DNA from: Halopseudomonas sabulinigri
GTDB lineage: Bacteria > Pseudomonadota > Gammaproteobacteria > Pseudomonadales > Pseudomonadaceae
Reading direction: 5' to 3'
DNA: 64,000 nt
Assembly (NCBI GenBank): GCA_011053055.1
Contig: DRHT01000047.1
Coordinates: 157,258-221,257 of the forward strand
The notes below the pieces were generated by a model. It searched no databases and was not told the origin of the DNA. It saw only the letters and a program-made list of their open reading frames with translations. Below, piece by piece: positions 35,153 through 44,255 of the stretch. Both the position numbers and the translations under genes were made by a program. Each line of letters opens with the position of its first letter. The first letter of the stretch is position 1.

Positions 35153-35890
35153 TCAGAGCACAGCTTTACCCAATAACAACCCCCCCGTCACCAGCAATAA
35201 GCTATAAATCATCTGCCGAAAACGCTGTTCGTTAAGGCGGTGATGCAGAAACTCGCCCAAAAGCACGCCAATCACCAGTAGCGGCAGGTAGCTGAGGATA
35301 TGCGGGACGGCCGGTAGCAGGCTGCCGTCGAGCAGAAACAGGATGGTCATGCTGCCGTTTAGGCAAAACCACACGCTAATCAGGGTGGCGCGCAATTTGC
35401 TCTTGTCGAGTTGCGTCCCGGCCAGCCCGTAGACCAGCAACGGCCCCCCAGAGGCGAACAGGCCGTGGGTGATGCCCGCACCTAGGGTGAGCACGCGGCT
35501 TAGCCAGCTGGGATGCGCTTCGCTGGTCTGCCCGCGAAACATACGCCACAGCTCGCGTCCGGCAAACCACAGCACCAGTATGCCGAACAGTGCTTTGAGC
35601 AACTGGCCGTCAAGCCAAGGGCGCAGGCCGTAGCCGATCAGCATGCCGATCAGCATCAGCGGCAAAATCAGTTTGAGCAGCAGTGACCACTGAATATGCT
35701 CGCGGTTACGCCAGGCGAGAAAGCCGCTCATAAAGATATTCAGCGGTACTAGCACCGGCAGCATAGCTGGGATGGGCAGCAGCAAAGCGCCAAGCGACAG
35801 CGCGATAACGATGCTGCCGAAACCAGTAATGGCTTCAATGGTGTAGGCCAGCAGGATGAACACACCCAGCCAGATCCAGGGATCTATCAT
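35153..35890 (-). CDS. TSUP/TauE-SafE family permease
   Basis: This 245-residue membrane protein has about eight TM helices and family motifs FGSIVIALSLGALLLPIPAML near the N terminus and LGAGITHGLFASGGPLLVYG in the middle. Members export sulfite, sulfonates or organic anions. GAGGATTCA precedes the ATG. It lies 7 bp after an SDR gene on the same strand and is presumably cotranscribed with it. Substrate not assignable. Confidence 0.88.
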   Translation of the reverse strand: MIDPWIWLGVFILLAYTIEAITGFGSIVIALSLGALLLPIPAMLPVLVPLNIFMSGFLAWRNREHIQWSLLLKLILPLMLIGMLIGYGLRPWLDGQLLKALFGILVLWFAGRELWRMFRGQTSEAHPSWLSRVLTLGAGITHGLFASGGPLLVYGLAGTQLDKSKLRATLISVWFCLNGSMTILFLLDGSLLPAVPHILSYLPLLVIGVLLGEFLHHRLNEQRFRQMIYSLLLVTGGLLLGKAVL

Positions 35891-35897
35891 TGAATCC

Positions 35898-36683
35898 TCA
35901 ACTTAACTCTGCGGCAAAGCGTTTGCGTATCTGGCGCAAATAGAGCGCCGGGGCGAAGCGCCAGAGCAGGCTGCCGAATTTCGACACCGGCTCGGGCAGC
36001 AGCCAACGTTGCCTTTTTACAAGCGCTTTGTCGATCAGTTCTACCATCCATTCGGTGCTGCGCATGCCGCCAACCATAGAGCGCGCATGGCTGGCGGGCT
36101 TGCCGTCTTTGCCGAGGGCGTTGTGCTCAATGGGGGTGTCGAGAAAGCTCGGATAAACCATCAAGACATGGATGCCGTCACACTCCAGCTCCAGCCGCAA
36201 CACTTCAAAGAACTGGGTCAACGCGCCTTTGGCGGCGCAATACGCGGCGCGGCCGGGCACTGGCATCCAGCCGGCCATGGAGCCGATGCAGATTATCTCG
36301 CCGCGACTGGCGCGTAGCAGCGGCAGCGCGGCCATGGTCAGCTCTACGGGACCTTGCCAGTCCACCGCCATGACCTTGCGGAACACGGCCGTGTCGGTCT
36401 TGTGCGCAGGCGAGCGGTGGGTGATGCCGGCATTATTGACCAGGCGATCCAGACGTCCGAATTTTTGCTCGGTGGCGCTGATCAGATGTTGGATGTCTTC
36501 TGCGCGGGTAATGTCGGCAACCACCGTCAGCACGCGTTCGGGTGCATTGAGTTGCGCTTTACGTTCTGCCAGGAGTTCGGCGTTGATATCCGCCAGTACC
36601 AGTTGGTGGCCAGCGGCGAACCATTGTTGCGCCATGGTCCAGCCGAGGCCTGAAGCGGCCCCGGTGATCAGTATTTTCTTCAT
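35898..36683 (-). CDS. SDR family oxidoreductase
   Basis: This 261-residue SDR has TGAASGLGWTMA, NNAG, a catalytic Ser in CIGSMAGWMPVPG and YCAAK. The C-terminal extension (SKFGSLLWRFAPALYLRQI) resembles membrane-proximal SDRs of lipid metabolism. It precedes the TSUP permease gene. A triple REP array separates it from the epimerase gene upstream, so it may be the distal part of the FMO-BASS-epimerase operon or a separate unit. Confidence 0.85.
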   Translation of the reverse strand: MKKILITGAASGLGWTMAQQWFAAGHQLVLADINAELLAERKAQLNAPERVLTVVADITRAEDIQHLISATEQKFGRLDRLVNNAGITHRSPAHKTDTAVFRKVMAVDWQGPVELTMAALPLLRASRGEIICIGSMAGWMPVPGRAAYCAAKGALTQFFEVLRLELECDGIHVLMVYPSFLDTPIEHNALGKDGKPASHARSMVGGMRSTEWMVELIDKALVKRQRWLLPEPVSKFGSLLWRFAPALYLRQIRKRFAAELS

Positions 36684-36711
36684 GCTCGGGATACTCTCTT
36701 ATTGTTGTTTT

Positions 36712-37040
36712 CCGGAAGGCCGCATTCCATCTCGACCATCGCGCTTAGCCTCACCACCGTTGGCCGGGATGGAACCCGGCCCTCCAAAATCAAAGCCGCT
36801 ACAACCCAAGCGTCAGCGTGCGAAAAAAGCCACCCGTCTTTGGAAGGTCGAGTTCCATCTCGACCATCGCGCTTAGCTGCACCACCGTTGGCCGGGATGG
36901 AACCCGGCCCTCCACAACCAAGCCCGCTATGACCCAATCGCCAGCGTGCGAAAAAACCGCACGTCTTTGGAAGGTCGAGTTCCATCTCGACCATCGCGCT
37001 CAGCCGCACCACTGCTAGCTGGGATAAACCTCGGTCCTCC
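36712..37040. repeat. Tandem REP array, three units of about 127 bp
   Basis: Upper arms begin at 36714, 36842 and 36969. Each is followed about 50 bp later by a lower arm (GGGATGGAACCCGGCCCTCC or a variant), then a conserved spacer containing CAGCGTGCGAAAAAA. The third lower arm is degenerate. No gene lies within. Confidence 0.9.
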
Positions 37041-37052
37041 ACCCGCTGAGCG

Positions 37053-37982
37053 TTAGCGTCGCAATCCGCGCGCTTCGATGAAGAACTCCAGCGTTTCTGC
37101 GGAGGTTTTTTGTAGCTGATAGCCAAATTCGTTTTTCAGCCGTTTATTGCTCAGCACTGGGCGATATCGCAGGAAGTTGATCTGCTCAGGGCCGGTCGGT
37201 CTACCCAGCCACTTAGCGACCTGTAATGCGCTTTTCAGCATCCAGGGCGAGAGGTTCAGCGTTGGTTTGTTTAGCCGCTTGGCGATTTCGCGCATGGTCA
37301 GCGCGCCGTCGCCGGCCATGTTGTAGATGCCGTGCTTGTCTTCGCGGATGCCCATTTCCATGGCGGCCAGTACGTCTTGATCCCAGATAAAGACGAAGGG
37401 TGAGTCGCTACCCTTGATGGTCAGTACGCGCTTTGCTTCAAACAGGCCGGTGATCTGGTTGTGCGTCTCGGCGCCGAGCACAGTGCCGGGGCGGAAGATC
37501 AGCTGCTGTAATTCCGCATGATTGCTGCGGAAGGTAGCCAGCAGTTCTTCGACCCGACGTTTGTGATCGGAGTAGGCGAATTCGGCATTACCGCGAATGG
37601 CGTCGCTTTCGTCGATCCATTCCGGGTTGTCGGGATAATAGCCGTAAGCCGCGCCGGAGCTGGTCACGGTCACGTGCTTTACGCCCGCTTCGATGCAGGC
37701 ACGCAGCACATTGCGAGTACCGTTAACGTCGATATCAAAATCGCGCGCACGATCTTTGGAGGCCTGGAGTATGGACGCTAAATGCACCACGTGAGTGATC
37801 TGGTGCTGCTTCATCAGGGCGGCCAAGCCACGATCGCGGATGTCCATAATGTGCAGCGGAAAATTCACATCATCCCGGCTGCGCAGGTCAGTGCCCACCA
37901 CGCAAAAATCTTGCGCCAGTCGGTTGCCCAACTGATGGCCGATATAACCGGCGGCGCCGGTGATCAATATACGTTTGCTCAT
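37053..37982 (-). CDS. NAD-dependent epimerase/dehydratase (extended SDR)
   Basis: This 309-residue protein has a Rossmann TGAAGYIGHQLG, DLRSRDDV at the second strand, HLAS, a catalytic Ser/Tyr region VTSSGAAYGYYPDNPEW, and YSDHK as YxxxK. The C-terminal domain is compact. It resembles the SDR extended group near the 3-beta-hydroxysteroid dehydrogenase/epimerase families. It follows the BASS transporter by 3 bp, in one operon with the monooxygenase. Confidence 0.85.
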   Translation of the reverse strand: MSKRILITGAAGYIGHQLGNRLAQDFCVVGTDLRSRDDVNFPLHIMDIRDRGLAALMKQHQITHVVHLASILQASKDRARDFDIDVNGTRNVLRACIEAGVKHVTVTSSGAAYGYYPDNPEWIDESDAIRGNAEFAYSDHKRRVEELLATFRSNHAELQQLIFRPGTVLGAETHNQITGLFEAKRVLTIKGSDSPFVFIWDQDVLAAMEMGIREDKHGIYNMAGDGALTMREIAKRLNKPTLNLSPWMLKSALQVAKWLGRPTGPEQINFLRYRPVLSNKRLKNEFGYQLQKTSAETLEFFIEARGLRR

Positions 37983-37985
37983 GGA

Positions 37986-38930
37986 TTACAGGCTCTGTTC
38001 TGCGCCGCGCTGGGCGGCAAGGTGTTGGGCGTGTTCGGCGCGGCGGCTTTGGTAGGCCCAGATCTGCGAGAGCGTGAGCCCTGAAACCAGATGCCAGGTG
38101 CCCCAGAAGGCAGTGATCAACATCATGCCGCCAGCGTTCGGGAAGAAGGTAAAGAGGATCACCAGGCCAAGACCGGAGTTCTGAATACCGACTTCCATGG
38201 TCACTGCCCGGCGGTCTGCGACGGGTAGCTTCATCAGTCGCGCCATGCCGTAGCCAAGCGACAGCGCCAGTAGGTTGTGCGCTACCACTAGCCAGAAGAA
38301 GCTGTTGAATCGCTCGATAAACAAATCAAAGTTGTTGCTGAAGGCGATACCAACAAAGCCCAGAAACACCAGCAGCGAGATGATGCGCAGCGGTTTTTCA
38401 CTGCGCAGCGCCAGCGCTGGCCAGCGTTTGCCGCTGAACATGCCGAGGATCAAAGGCAGCGCCAGTACCAGCAGCACGATCAGCAGAATGCTGCCCGGTT
38501 GCAGGCTGATCTGCGTCAAATACTCGCGGGTATGCGGATTCAGCCAACCATAGAAAGCGAAGTTGAGCGGCGTAAGTACAGTGGCTGCGAGGCTGGATAC
38601 CGCCGTCATACTGACTGAAACGGCGACGTTGCCCTTGCCCAGCCAGGTCATCACGTTGGAGAAGCTACCACCGGGGCAGCAGGCAACCAGAATCATGCCG
38701 AGTGCCAGCTCGGGGTCGATGTTGAGCGCCCAGGTTGCCAGACAGGTGGCCAGCGGCAGCAACAAAAACTGCGCGAACAGGCCGGCCAGCGGCGCGACTG
38801 GTGCTTTGAAGATGCGCTTGAAATCATCCAGCTTGAGCGTCAGCGAGACGCCAAACATCATCGCCGCCATGATGATGTTGAGCAGGATCAGGCTGGCCGG
38901 ATCAAACTGGATCGGCAGCGCGCCGCTCAT
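37986..38930 (-). CDS. Bile acid:sodium symporter family protein (BASS)
   Basis: This 314-residue membrane protein has about nine or ten TM helices and the BASS motifs ACCPGGSFSNVMTWLGKGN and EVGIQNSGLGLVILF, which form the crossover sodium sites. BASS transporters carry sterol-like or small organic anions. It overlaps the upstream monooxygenase stop (ATGA). With an FMO and two SDRs around it, uptake of a hydrophobic ketone or sterol-like acid is plausible but unproven. Confidence 0.9.
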   Translation of the reverse strand: MSGALPIQFDPASLILLNIIMAAMMFGVSLTLKLDDFKRIFKAPVAPLAGLFAQFLLLPLATCLATWALNIDPELALGMILVACCPGGSFSNVMTWLGKGNVAVSVSMTAVSSLAATVLTPLNFAFYGWLNPHTREYLTQISLQPGSILLIVLLVLALPLILGMFSGKRWPALALRSEKPLRIISLLVFLGFVGIAFSNNFDLFIERFNSFFWLVVAHNLLALSLGYGMARLMKLPVADRRAVTMEVGIQNSGLGLVILFTFFPNAGGMMLITAFWGTWHLVSGLTLSQIWAYQSRRAEHAQHLAAQRGAEQSL

Positions 38931-40255
38931 GTTGCGGCTACCGGCTGAGGTGCGCTCTGCTGCAACCCGGCCTCCAACTCGCCGATATGTTGATGCAGCG
39001 CCTTTAGGTAGGCGTCTTTGTTGACGTAATAAGCCATGCGCGCCAGCTTGATGTAGTTGTAGCCACCATCAAGATTAGTGGTCGCTTTCTGGCGTTTGGT
39101 TTCGGCAAACTGCAGGGCGGCGGCGTTGCACTGCTGGCGCTGATGAATATAGAGCGCGGCCAGCCGAGCTTGCAGGTTGCGACCTTCCCAGCCAAGCCCC
39201 GCAGCTTCAATCATGCCCATCATGAAGAGGTTGTCGTGTTGCGGGTGGAACACGTTCAGGTATAGCTGCGGCGCATCCAGCTCAGCCGGCCAGTTAAGGT
39301 GCTCGCGCGCAATAAAGGGATAGTCGAGCTGGTAGCCGGTCGCCATCAGGATCAGGTCGTACTCGCCCTGCTCGCCATCCACAAAATCAACCTGGTTGCC
39401 GTTCAGGCCCTGAATGTCGCGCCGTGCCTTGATATCGCCATGGCCAAGGTGATGCAGGATCAGCGAATTGACCACCGGGTGCGATTCATACATGCGGTAG
39501 TCGGGGTCTGGCAGCCCGTAGTCCGATGGCTTGCCCATGATCATGCGGATCATCGCAGCATCTACACGCTGTTTTAGTTTGCGCGGTAATTTGCGCTTGC
39601 CGCCCAGACTATCGGTCGGCTTACCTTTGATGAACTTGGGCAGAAAGTAATAGCCACGGCGCAGGCTCATATCCACCGACTTGGCGTGGTGCACGGCATC
39701 CACGGCGATGTCTGCCCCGGAATTACCGCAACCGATGATCAGCACGCGCTTGTCTTTGAATACCGAAGGATCGCGGTACTCGGATGAGTGCATTAAGCGG
39801 CCGGAAAATTCGCCCGGCAGCTTGGGTTGGTTGGGAGTATGCAAGGTGCCATTGGCAATTAGCACGCCTGCAAAGTGCCGGGTTTGCTGCTCGCCGTTGC
39901 ATTCGGTGACTACCTGCCAGCCGCTGTTGTCTGGCGTCAGGCTGAGCACGCGGGTATTGAATTCGTAATGGCGGCGCAGATCGAAATGCGCGGCGAAGTC
40001 ACCGAAGTAACGCTTCAGTTCGGTGTGGTGCGGGTAGGTAGCAACCGCATCGTCCATCGGAAACTCGGCAAACTCGGTCATCCGTTTGGAGGAGATTAGG
40101 TGTGCGGTTTCGTACATGGTGCTGTGCGGATTATCGATGTCCCACAGACCGCCGACGTCGCTATTTAGCTCCAGTCCAACGAAGGGAATGTCCAGCTTCT
40201 GCAAATTCCGGGCAGTGGCCAAGCCCATGGGACCGGCGCCGATGACAGCATACAT
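38927..40255 (-). CDS. Flavin-containing monooxygenase
   Basis: This 442-residue class B flavoprotein has an FAD motif GAGPMGLATARN at the N terminus, an NADPH motif GCGNSGADIAVD near residue 180, and the FMO fingerprint FSGRLMHSSEY (FxGxxxHxxxY) between them. ATGY comes late (LMATGYQLD). It could oxygenate a ketone or a soft nucleophile. ATG 40255 is chosen because GAGGAACACCCAC precedes it; ATG 40270 has no ribosome site. It is divergent from the AraC regulator. Confidence 0.9.
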   Translation of the reverse strand: MYAVIGAGPMGLATARNLQKLDIPFVGLELNSDVGGLWDIDNPHSTMYETAHLISSKRMTEFAEFPMDDAVATYPHHTELKRYFGDFAAHFDLRRHYEFNTRVLSLTPDNSGWQVVTECNGEQQTRHFAGVLIANGTLHTPNQPKLPGEFSGRLMHSSEYRDPSVFKDKRVLIIGCGNSGADIAVDAVHHAKSVDMSLRRGYYFLPKFIKGKPTDSLGGKRKLPRKLKQRVDAAMIRMIMGKPSDYGLPDPDYRMYESHPVVNSLILHHLGHGDIKARRDIQGLNGNQVDFVDGEQGEYDLILMATGYQLDYPFIAREHLNWPAELDAPQLYLNVFHPQHDNLFMMGMIEAAGLGWEGRNLQARLAALYIHQRQQCNAAALQFAETKRQKATTNLDGGYNYIKLARMAYYVNKDAYLKALHQHIGELEAGLQQSAPQPVAAT

Positions 40256-40420
40256 GTGGGTGTTCCTCATTATTGTTATGTTTATTGCTATGCTGGCTGG
40301 CGCGTTGGCGGATTACGTTGACGCGCCACGAACTTCACCGCAAGGCTATGTTGCTCAGTCTAGCCACGCGAAAGGTGTGCGTATCGCACCAAACGGGACA
40401 AGGAACCGGCAATTCACGCC

Positions 40421-41386
40421 ATGCCAAGCGACCAACACAGCGTCACTCCGCTTTATGCTCAAGCCCTGTTGCAGTCGGCCGAACGCCACGGCGTCGCCCT
40501 GCCTGCACATCTGCAGCAGCTGTTACAGGCGCGTGAGCGCATACCGCTAGCGGTGCAGGATGAGCTGTGGGAAAGCTACTGCTCGCTACTGCAAGACCCA
40601 CTCGCCGGGTTGCTGTTGGGGTTGGATATCCAGATTGGCCATCTCGATAGTGCGGGCATGTTGCTGGTCACCTGCGACACTTTGGGCGAGGCGTTAGAAG
40701 AGCTTGTGGAATACGCGCCGGTGATCGGCGACGGCGGTGACTTCAGCCTGCAACAGGAAGCAGGGCTCGCCTGGATCGATTACCAACCGCACCTATCGGT
40801 TCGCCAGGCCGAACGCGTTGAAGCCGTGCTGGCTTCGCAGTTGAATCTCACCCGCTGGTCCACTGGCGGCCGCTTTAAGCCCACCAGCATTAGTTGTACC
40901 CATGCGCCGTTGGCAGGTCTTACCCGATATCAGCAACTGATCGATTGCGAGCTGCACTTTAATGCTAGCCATAATTGCTTGAGCTTCAGTGCCGAGCAAC
41001 TCGCGCTACCGCTGATTCAAGCCAACAGCGCGCTGCGTGAGCATCTTCGCCAACTGGCTGATCAGACCCTGGCTGCCCTTGGGCAGCATAGTTTGAGCGC
41101 AGAGGTACAAGCGTTGGTACGCAGCCAGCCTCGCTGGGGCAAAGATCGCATCGCCGAACAGCTCGGTCTTAGCGGTCGTCACCTGAATCGCAAGCTGGCC
41201 GAAGAAGGGCTCTCCTTCAAGGTCCTACGCGAAACCCTATTGCAGGAAATGGCGTGCAACGCCCTGCACGGCCGCCAAAGCGTGGCGCAGATTGCCGAGC
41301 ATCTCGGCTTCTCGGATGAAAATGCGTTTGTACGCGCCTTTCGACGCTGGCAGGGCATAACCCCGGCGCGCTATCGGCAGAGTTGA
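40421..41386 (+). CDS. AraC family regulator (Arabinose_bd-type N domain)
   Basis: This 321-residue regulator has an N-terminal effector domain of the type in OruR/ArgR-like AraC proteins (LLLGLDIQIGHLDSAGMLL) and a C-terminal pair of helix-turn-helix motifs (WGKDRIAEQLGLSGRHLNRK; VAQIAEHLGFSDENAFVRAF then RRWQGITPARYR). It is divergent from the FMO-BASS-epimerase operon, which it probably activates in response to a hydrophobic substrate. Its ribosome site is weak (AGGAA about 13 bp upstream). Confidence 0.9.
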   Translation: MPSDQHSVTPLYAQALLQSAERHGVALPAHLQQLLQARERIPLAVQDELWESYCSLLQDPLAGLLLGLDIQIGHLDSAGMLLVTCDTLGEALEELVEYAPVIGDGGDFSLQQEAGLAWIDYQPHLSVRQAERVEAVLASQLNLTRWSTGGRFKPTSISCTHAPLAGLTRYQQLIDCELHFNASHNCLSFSAEQLALPLIQANSALREHLRQLADQTLAALGQHSLSAEVQALVRSQPRWGKDRIAEQLGLSGRHLNRKLAEEGLSFKVLRETLLQEMACNALHGRQSVAQIAEHLGFSDENAFVRAFRRWQGITPARYRQS

Positions 41387-41427
41387 GTTTCATTTCACTC
41401 TGCGCGCTTGCCCGCACCACCGCCGGC

Positions 41428-41448
41428 CGGGATGGAACCCGGCCTTCC
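41428..41448. repeat. Single REP arm
   Basis: GGGATGGAACCCGGCCTTCC follows the AraC gene; the partner arm is degenerate. The rest of 41387-41670 shows no gene. Confidence 0.75.
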
Positions 41449-41670
41449 GGGCGACGGAGTACAGGGATTCCGCTACGCCCAGAGGCTTGCATTTAAATCT
41501 GGCTGGCCTATGGTATGGCCTTCACGCGATTACCGAGTTAGATCATGTATTGGCTTCTCCCCCGCACCGATAGCTACTTCGCCTTCCTGAATTAAGCCGG
41601 GACGGTTTCACCGTACCCGGCGTTGCCCTCTTAATCCCCCTGTTGGTTTTTCTGTCAGAGAGACAAAGAC

Positions 41671-42033
41671 ATGTCGTCTATGGTCGATGTGAAGCGGCAC
41701 TTGCGCACTTTGGCGCGCAATACAGCCGTATGGCACACAATTGGTCCGCGCGAGCTGGCTAGTGTGATTGGTAAGCTGGAGTTGTTGGAGCGCGACCGTA
41801 CTGCGTTGCGGGCGCGGGTGGGCAGCGAGTTATTGCTGCTGGACATGAATACGCAGGATCTCGTTGAGCTGCGCTTGACCGAACGCGGCTGCAGTGCGAG
41901 CGCGCAAGTGTCGATTTTCTCGCCGCTAGGCGCGCGGCTGTTGGCCGCCCGCCCCGGTGATCTGCTGAGCCTGGGCGGGTTCAGCGGTGGCTATCGGCTG
42001 CTGTTGGTGCGGGTTGAAGCGCCGCCGGCTTAA
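41671..42033 (+). CDS. GreA/Rnk C-terminal domain-like protein
   Basis: This 120-residue protein has no GreA coiled coil. Its C-terminal 75 residues fit a GreA/GreB/Rnk-type FKBP-like domain: VELRLTERGCSASAQVSIFS and PLGARLLAARPGDLLSL correspond to the family's core. Such small proteins bind RNA polymerase or act on nucleoside diphosphate kinase regulation. GAGAGACAAAGAC precedes the ATG. Similarity is moderate, so the call is tentative. Confidence 0.6.
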   Translation: MSSMVDVKRHLRTLARNTAVWHTIGPRELASVIGKLELLERDRTALRARVGSELLLLDMNTQDLVELRLTERGCSASAQVSIFSPLGARLLAARPGDLLSLGGFSGGYRLLLVRVEAPPA

Positions 42034-42067
42034 CACTCTGGGCATCATCTTTTCGATATCCGTACCT

Positions 42068-42112
42068 GCAAGCCATCCGGACGATAGCCTTAGGGCCGTC
42101 GTCCGGGCTTGC
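42068..42112. terminator. Hairpin between convergent genes
   Basis: GCAAGCC-N2-CCGGACGA and TCGTCCGG-GCTTGC form a long stem with a 14-base loop, midway between two convergent genes. There is no strong T run, so terminator function is likely but not certain. Confidence 0.5.
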
Positions 42113-42139
42113 CTTTGGGAACACCACTCGATCTGCAGA

Positions 42140-42622
42140 TCAGGCTTGCCAGAAACTCAGGTGAACTTGAGCAGACTCTTCTTCGAGTAACGGCCCGACA
42201 ACTTCTACCTTGCGCTGACCGGCGTTGAATACCGTGCGGCAGGGTAGGTCCAGGGTAGGGTTTTCCGGGTGATTGCCAGTCATGTCTTTTAGGCGTTTTT
42301 CGCTGGCGCCATAAACCACGCGGCCCACTCCGGCCCAATACACGGCACCGGCGCACATGGCGCAGGGTTCGGCCGAGGTATACATGGTGCAACCAGCCAA
42401 TATCTCTGGTGAGTAAGTGGTGTTGGCTCGCGTCATTAACACGCGCTCGGCGTGGCCGGTCATGTCGTGGTCGGGCAAGAAAGCGTTGATCTGCTCCATC
42501 AGCACCTTGCCGTCGGCATCAACGAGAATGGCGGCGAAGGGGTGGATGCCCTGTTTGCTGGCTTCTTCGGCCAGACGGAAGCTTTCGCGCAGAAAGCTGA
42601 TGTCACGTTCGGTATGGCTCAC
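42140..42622 (-). CDS. Nucleoside/nucleobase deaminase (CDA fold)
   Basis: This 160-residue zinc-dependent deaminase has HAE in TGHAERVL and PCxxC in AEPCAMCAGAVYW, the catalytic signature of the cytidine/guanine deaminase-tRNA adenosine deaminase fold. GTG 42622 is chosen: AAGGACTATTTTT gives a proper site, whereas ATG 42658 has none. It is the last gene of the ABC-transporter operon that starts at 45251, so it probably deaminates the imported base or a derivative. Guanine deaminase-like activity is one possibility. Confidence 0.87.
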   Translation of the reverse strand: MSHTERDISFLRESFRLAEEASKQGIHPFAAILVDADGKVLMEQINAFLPDHDMTGHAERVLMTRANTTYSPEILAGCTMYTSAEPCAMCAGAVYWAGVGRVVYGASEKRLKDMTGNHPENPTLDLPCRTVFNAGQRKVEVVGPLLEEESAQVHLSFWQA

Positions 42623-42694
42623 AAAAATAGTCCTTGTTGCATCTAGTGCTGGGTGCATGGCGTGGCCGGCGGCGCGGTGGTCGCCAGCGGTGGT

Positions 42695-43486
42695 TTATTT
42701 TTTCTTCGGCAGACTCCAGGCGAAGAAAATCTGCTGGGTCCACTGCACGGATTTGAACAGCAGTAAGCTGACGCCGGCGAGGAAGAACAAGCCAGCAAAG
42801 GCCTGCGGAATCTTGAAGAACGAAGTCGAGAACTGGATGAAGTAGCCCAGCCCTTCTTCGGCGGCAACAAACTCGGCCACGACGGCGCCGATAATCGCCA
42901 ACGTGATGGCTACCTTGAGGCCGCTAAAGATGTGCGGGATCGCATAAGGAATACGGATCTGCCAGGTCTCGCGACGCGTCGGTGCGTCCAATGAGCGGCT
43001 CAGCTCGATCAGTTCTTCAGGCGTTTCGTTAATCCCCGTTGCGGTCGAAACCACCAGCGGGAAGAAGGTCAGCAGGCAGGTGATCAGTACGCGTGATGGA
43101 TCATCCGACCCCATCATTACAATGATCAGCGGCGCTACCGCCACCACCGGTGTGGACTGAATCACTACCAGTAACGGGTACAAGGTGCGCGACAGGAACT
43201 CCGACCGCATCATCGCAATGGCCAGCGGAATGCTGACGACTATTGATAACGCAAAGCCCATCAGTGCAACGCGTAAGGTGGCCCACAGGTGCATCATCCA
43301 GCGACTGAATTCGACATCGAAGAAGGCGCTGAAGATGGCAGTGGGTGCCGGCAGCACATAGTTGGGCAGCGAAAACACTCGGCAAACCAGCTCCCAGAGA
43401 ATGATCAGACCAACAAAGAACAGCCACGGCGAGAGGTTTAATAGCAGCGCTCGGCGCGCTGCTGCCTCAGTGGGCGTCTGGCTCAT
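42695..43486 (-). CDS. ABC transporter permease (NMT1/SsuC type)
   Basis: This 263-residue inner-membrane protein has about six TM helices and a typical BPD_transp_1 region, with the EAA-like loop RSLDAPTRRETWQIRIPYAIP. It pairs with the ATPase gene, which it overlaps by 20 bp. It belongs to the nitrate/sulfonate/taurine/THI5 transporter class. Its partner binding protein is encoded first in the operon (45251). Confidence 0.92.
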   Translation of the reverse strand: MSQTPTEAAARRALLLNLSPWLFFVGLIILWELVCRVFSLPNYVLPAPTAIFSAFFDVEFSRWMMHLWATLRVALMGFALSIVVSIPLAIAMMRSEFLSRTLYPLLVVIQSTPVVAVAPLIIVMMGSDDPSRVLITCLLTFFPLVVSTATGINETPEELIELSRSLDAPTRRETWQIRIPYAIPHIFSGLKVAITLAIIGAVVAEFVAAEEGLGYFIQFSTSFFKIPQAFAGLFFLAGVSLLLFKSVQWTQQIFFAWSLPKKK

Positions 43487-44252
43487 AGATATGTTTCCTT
43501 ATGCGGTCAGTCAGCTCGCTGAAGCGGGGGTCGTTGATGGTTTTGGTGCTGCGCGGGCGCGGTAGATTGATATCAATCAGGTCGAGCACGCTGCCGGGTC
43601 GCTTGCTCATAACCAGTACACGGTCGGCGAGCAACACGGCTTCAGAAATCGAGTGGGTAATGAACAGCACGGTCTTCGGTTGTTCGTCCCAGATTTTCAG
43701 CAGATCGAAACCGATCTGTTCACGGGTCATGGCATCCAGTGCCGAGAACGGCTCGTCCATCAGCAGGATGTCGGGATTGAGCAGCAGTGCGCGGACAATA
43801 CCCACGCGCTGCTGCATCCCTCCTGACAGTTCGTCCGGCATCTTGTCAGCGAAGGCTTCCAAACCAGCCATCGCCAACAGCTCGTTAGCACGCTTCTCGT
43901 CCTGCGCGCCGTAGCGGCCGAATTTGTGCTTGAGCGGAAAAAGCACATTTTTGCGAACGCTCAGCCATGGCAATAAGGTCGGCTTTTGAAACACGATGCC
44001 AACGTCGTCACGGGGGCCGTTTACCTTTTTGCCAAATACGCTGACTTCACCCTCGCTCGGCACCAGCAAACCCGAGACCATGCGCAGCAAGGTACTTTTG
44101 CCGCAACCGGAAGGACCTACCACCGCCACAAACTCGTGGCGATTGATGTCGAGGTCGATGTTTTGCACCGCCATTGGGCTGCCTGGCGTGGGGTCGTATC
44201 GATGCCCAACGCCAACCATCCGGACGAAAGCGCGTTCGCTTTTGTGCTCCAT
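43467..44252 (-). CDS. ABC transporter ATP-binding protein
   Basis: This 261-residue ATPase has Walker A GPSGCGKST, signature LSGGMQQRVGIVRALL, Walker B ILLMDEPFSALD and the switch His in VLFITHSISEAV. These are characteristic of SsuB/TauB/ThiZ-type importers. GCGGAGTAATAC precedes its ATG, 3 bp after the binding-protein stop. Confidence 0.93.
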   Translation of the reverse strand: MEHKSERAFVRMVGVGHRYDPTPGSPMAVQNIDLDINRHEFVAVVGPSGCGKSTLLRMVSGLLVPSEGEVSVFGKKVNGPRDDVGIVFQKPTLLPWLSVRKNVLFPLKHKFGRYGAQDEKRANELLAMAGLEAFADKMPDELSGGMQQRVGIVRALLLNPDILLMDEPFSALDAMTREQIGFDLLKIWDEQPKTVLFITHSISEAVLLADRVLVMSKRPGSVLDLIDINLPRPRSTKTINDPRFSELTDRIRKHIYEPDAH

Positions 44253-44255
44253 GTA

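Noticed and set aside
36702..37018. Small frames and possible CRISPR-like periodicity in the tandem array
   Set aside because: The repeats are 127-bp REP units with long conserved spacers, not short repeats with unique spacers, and no cas genes exist.
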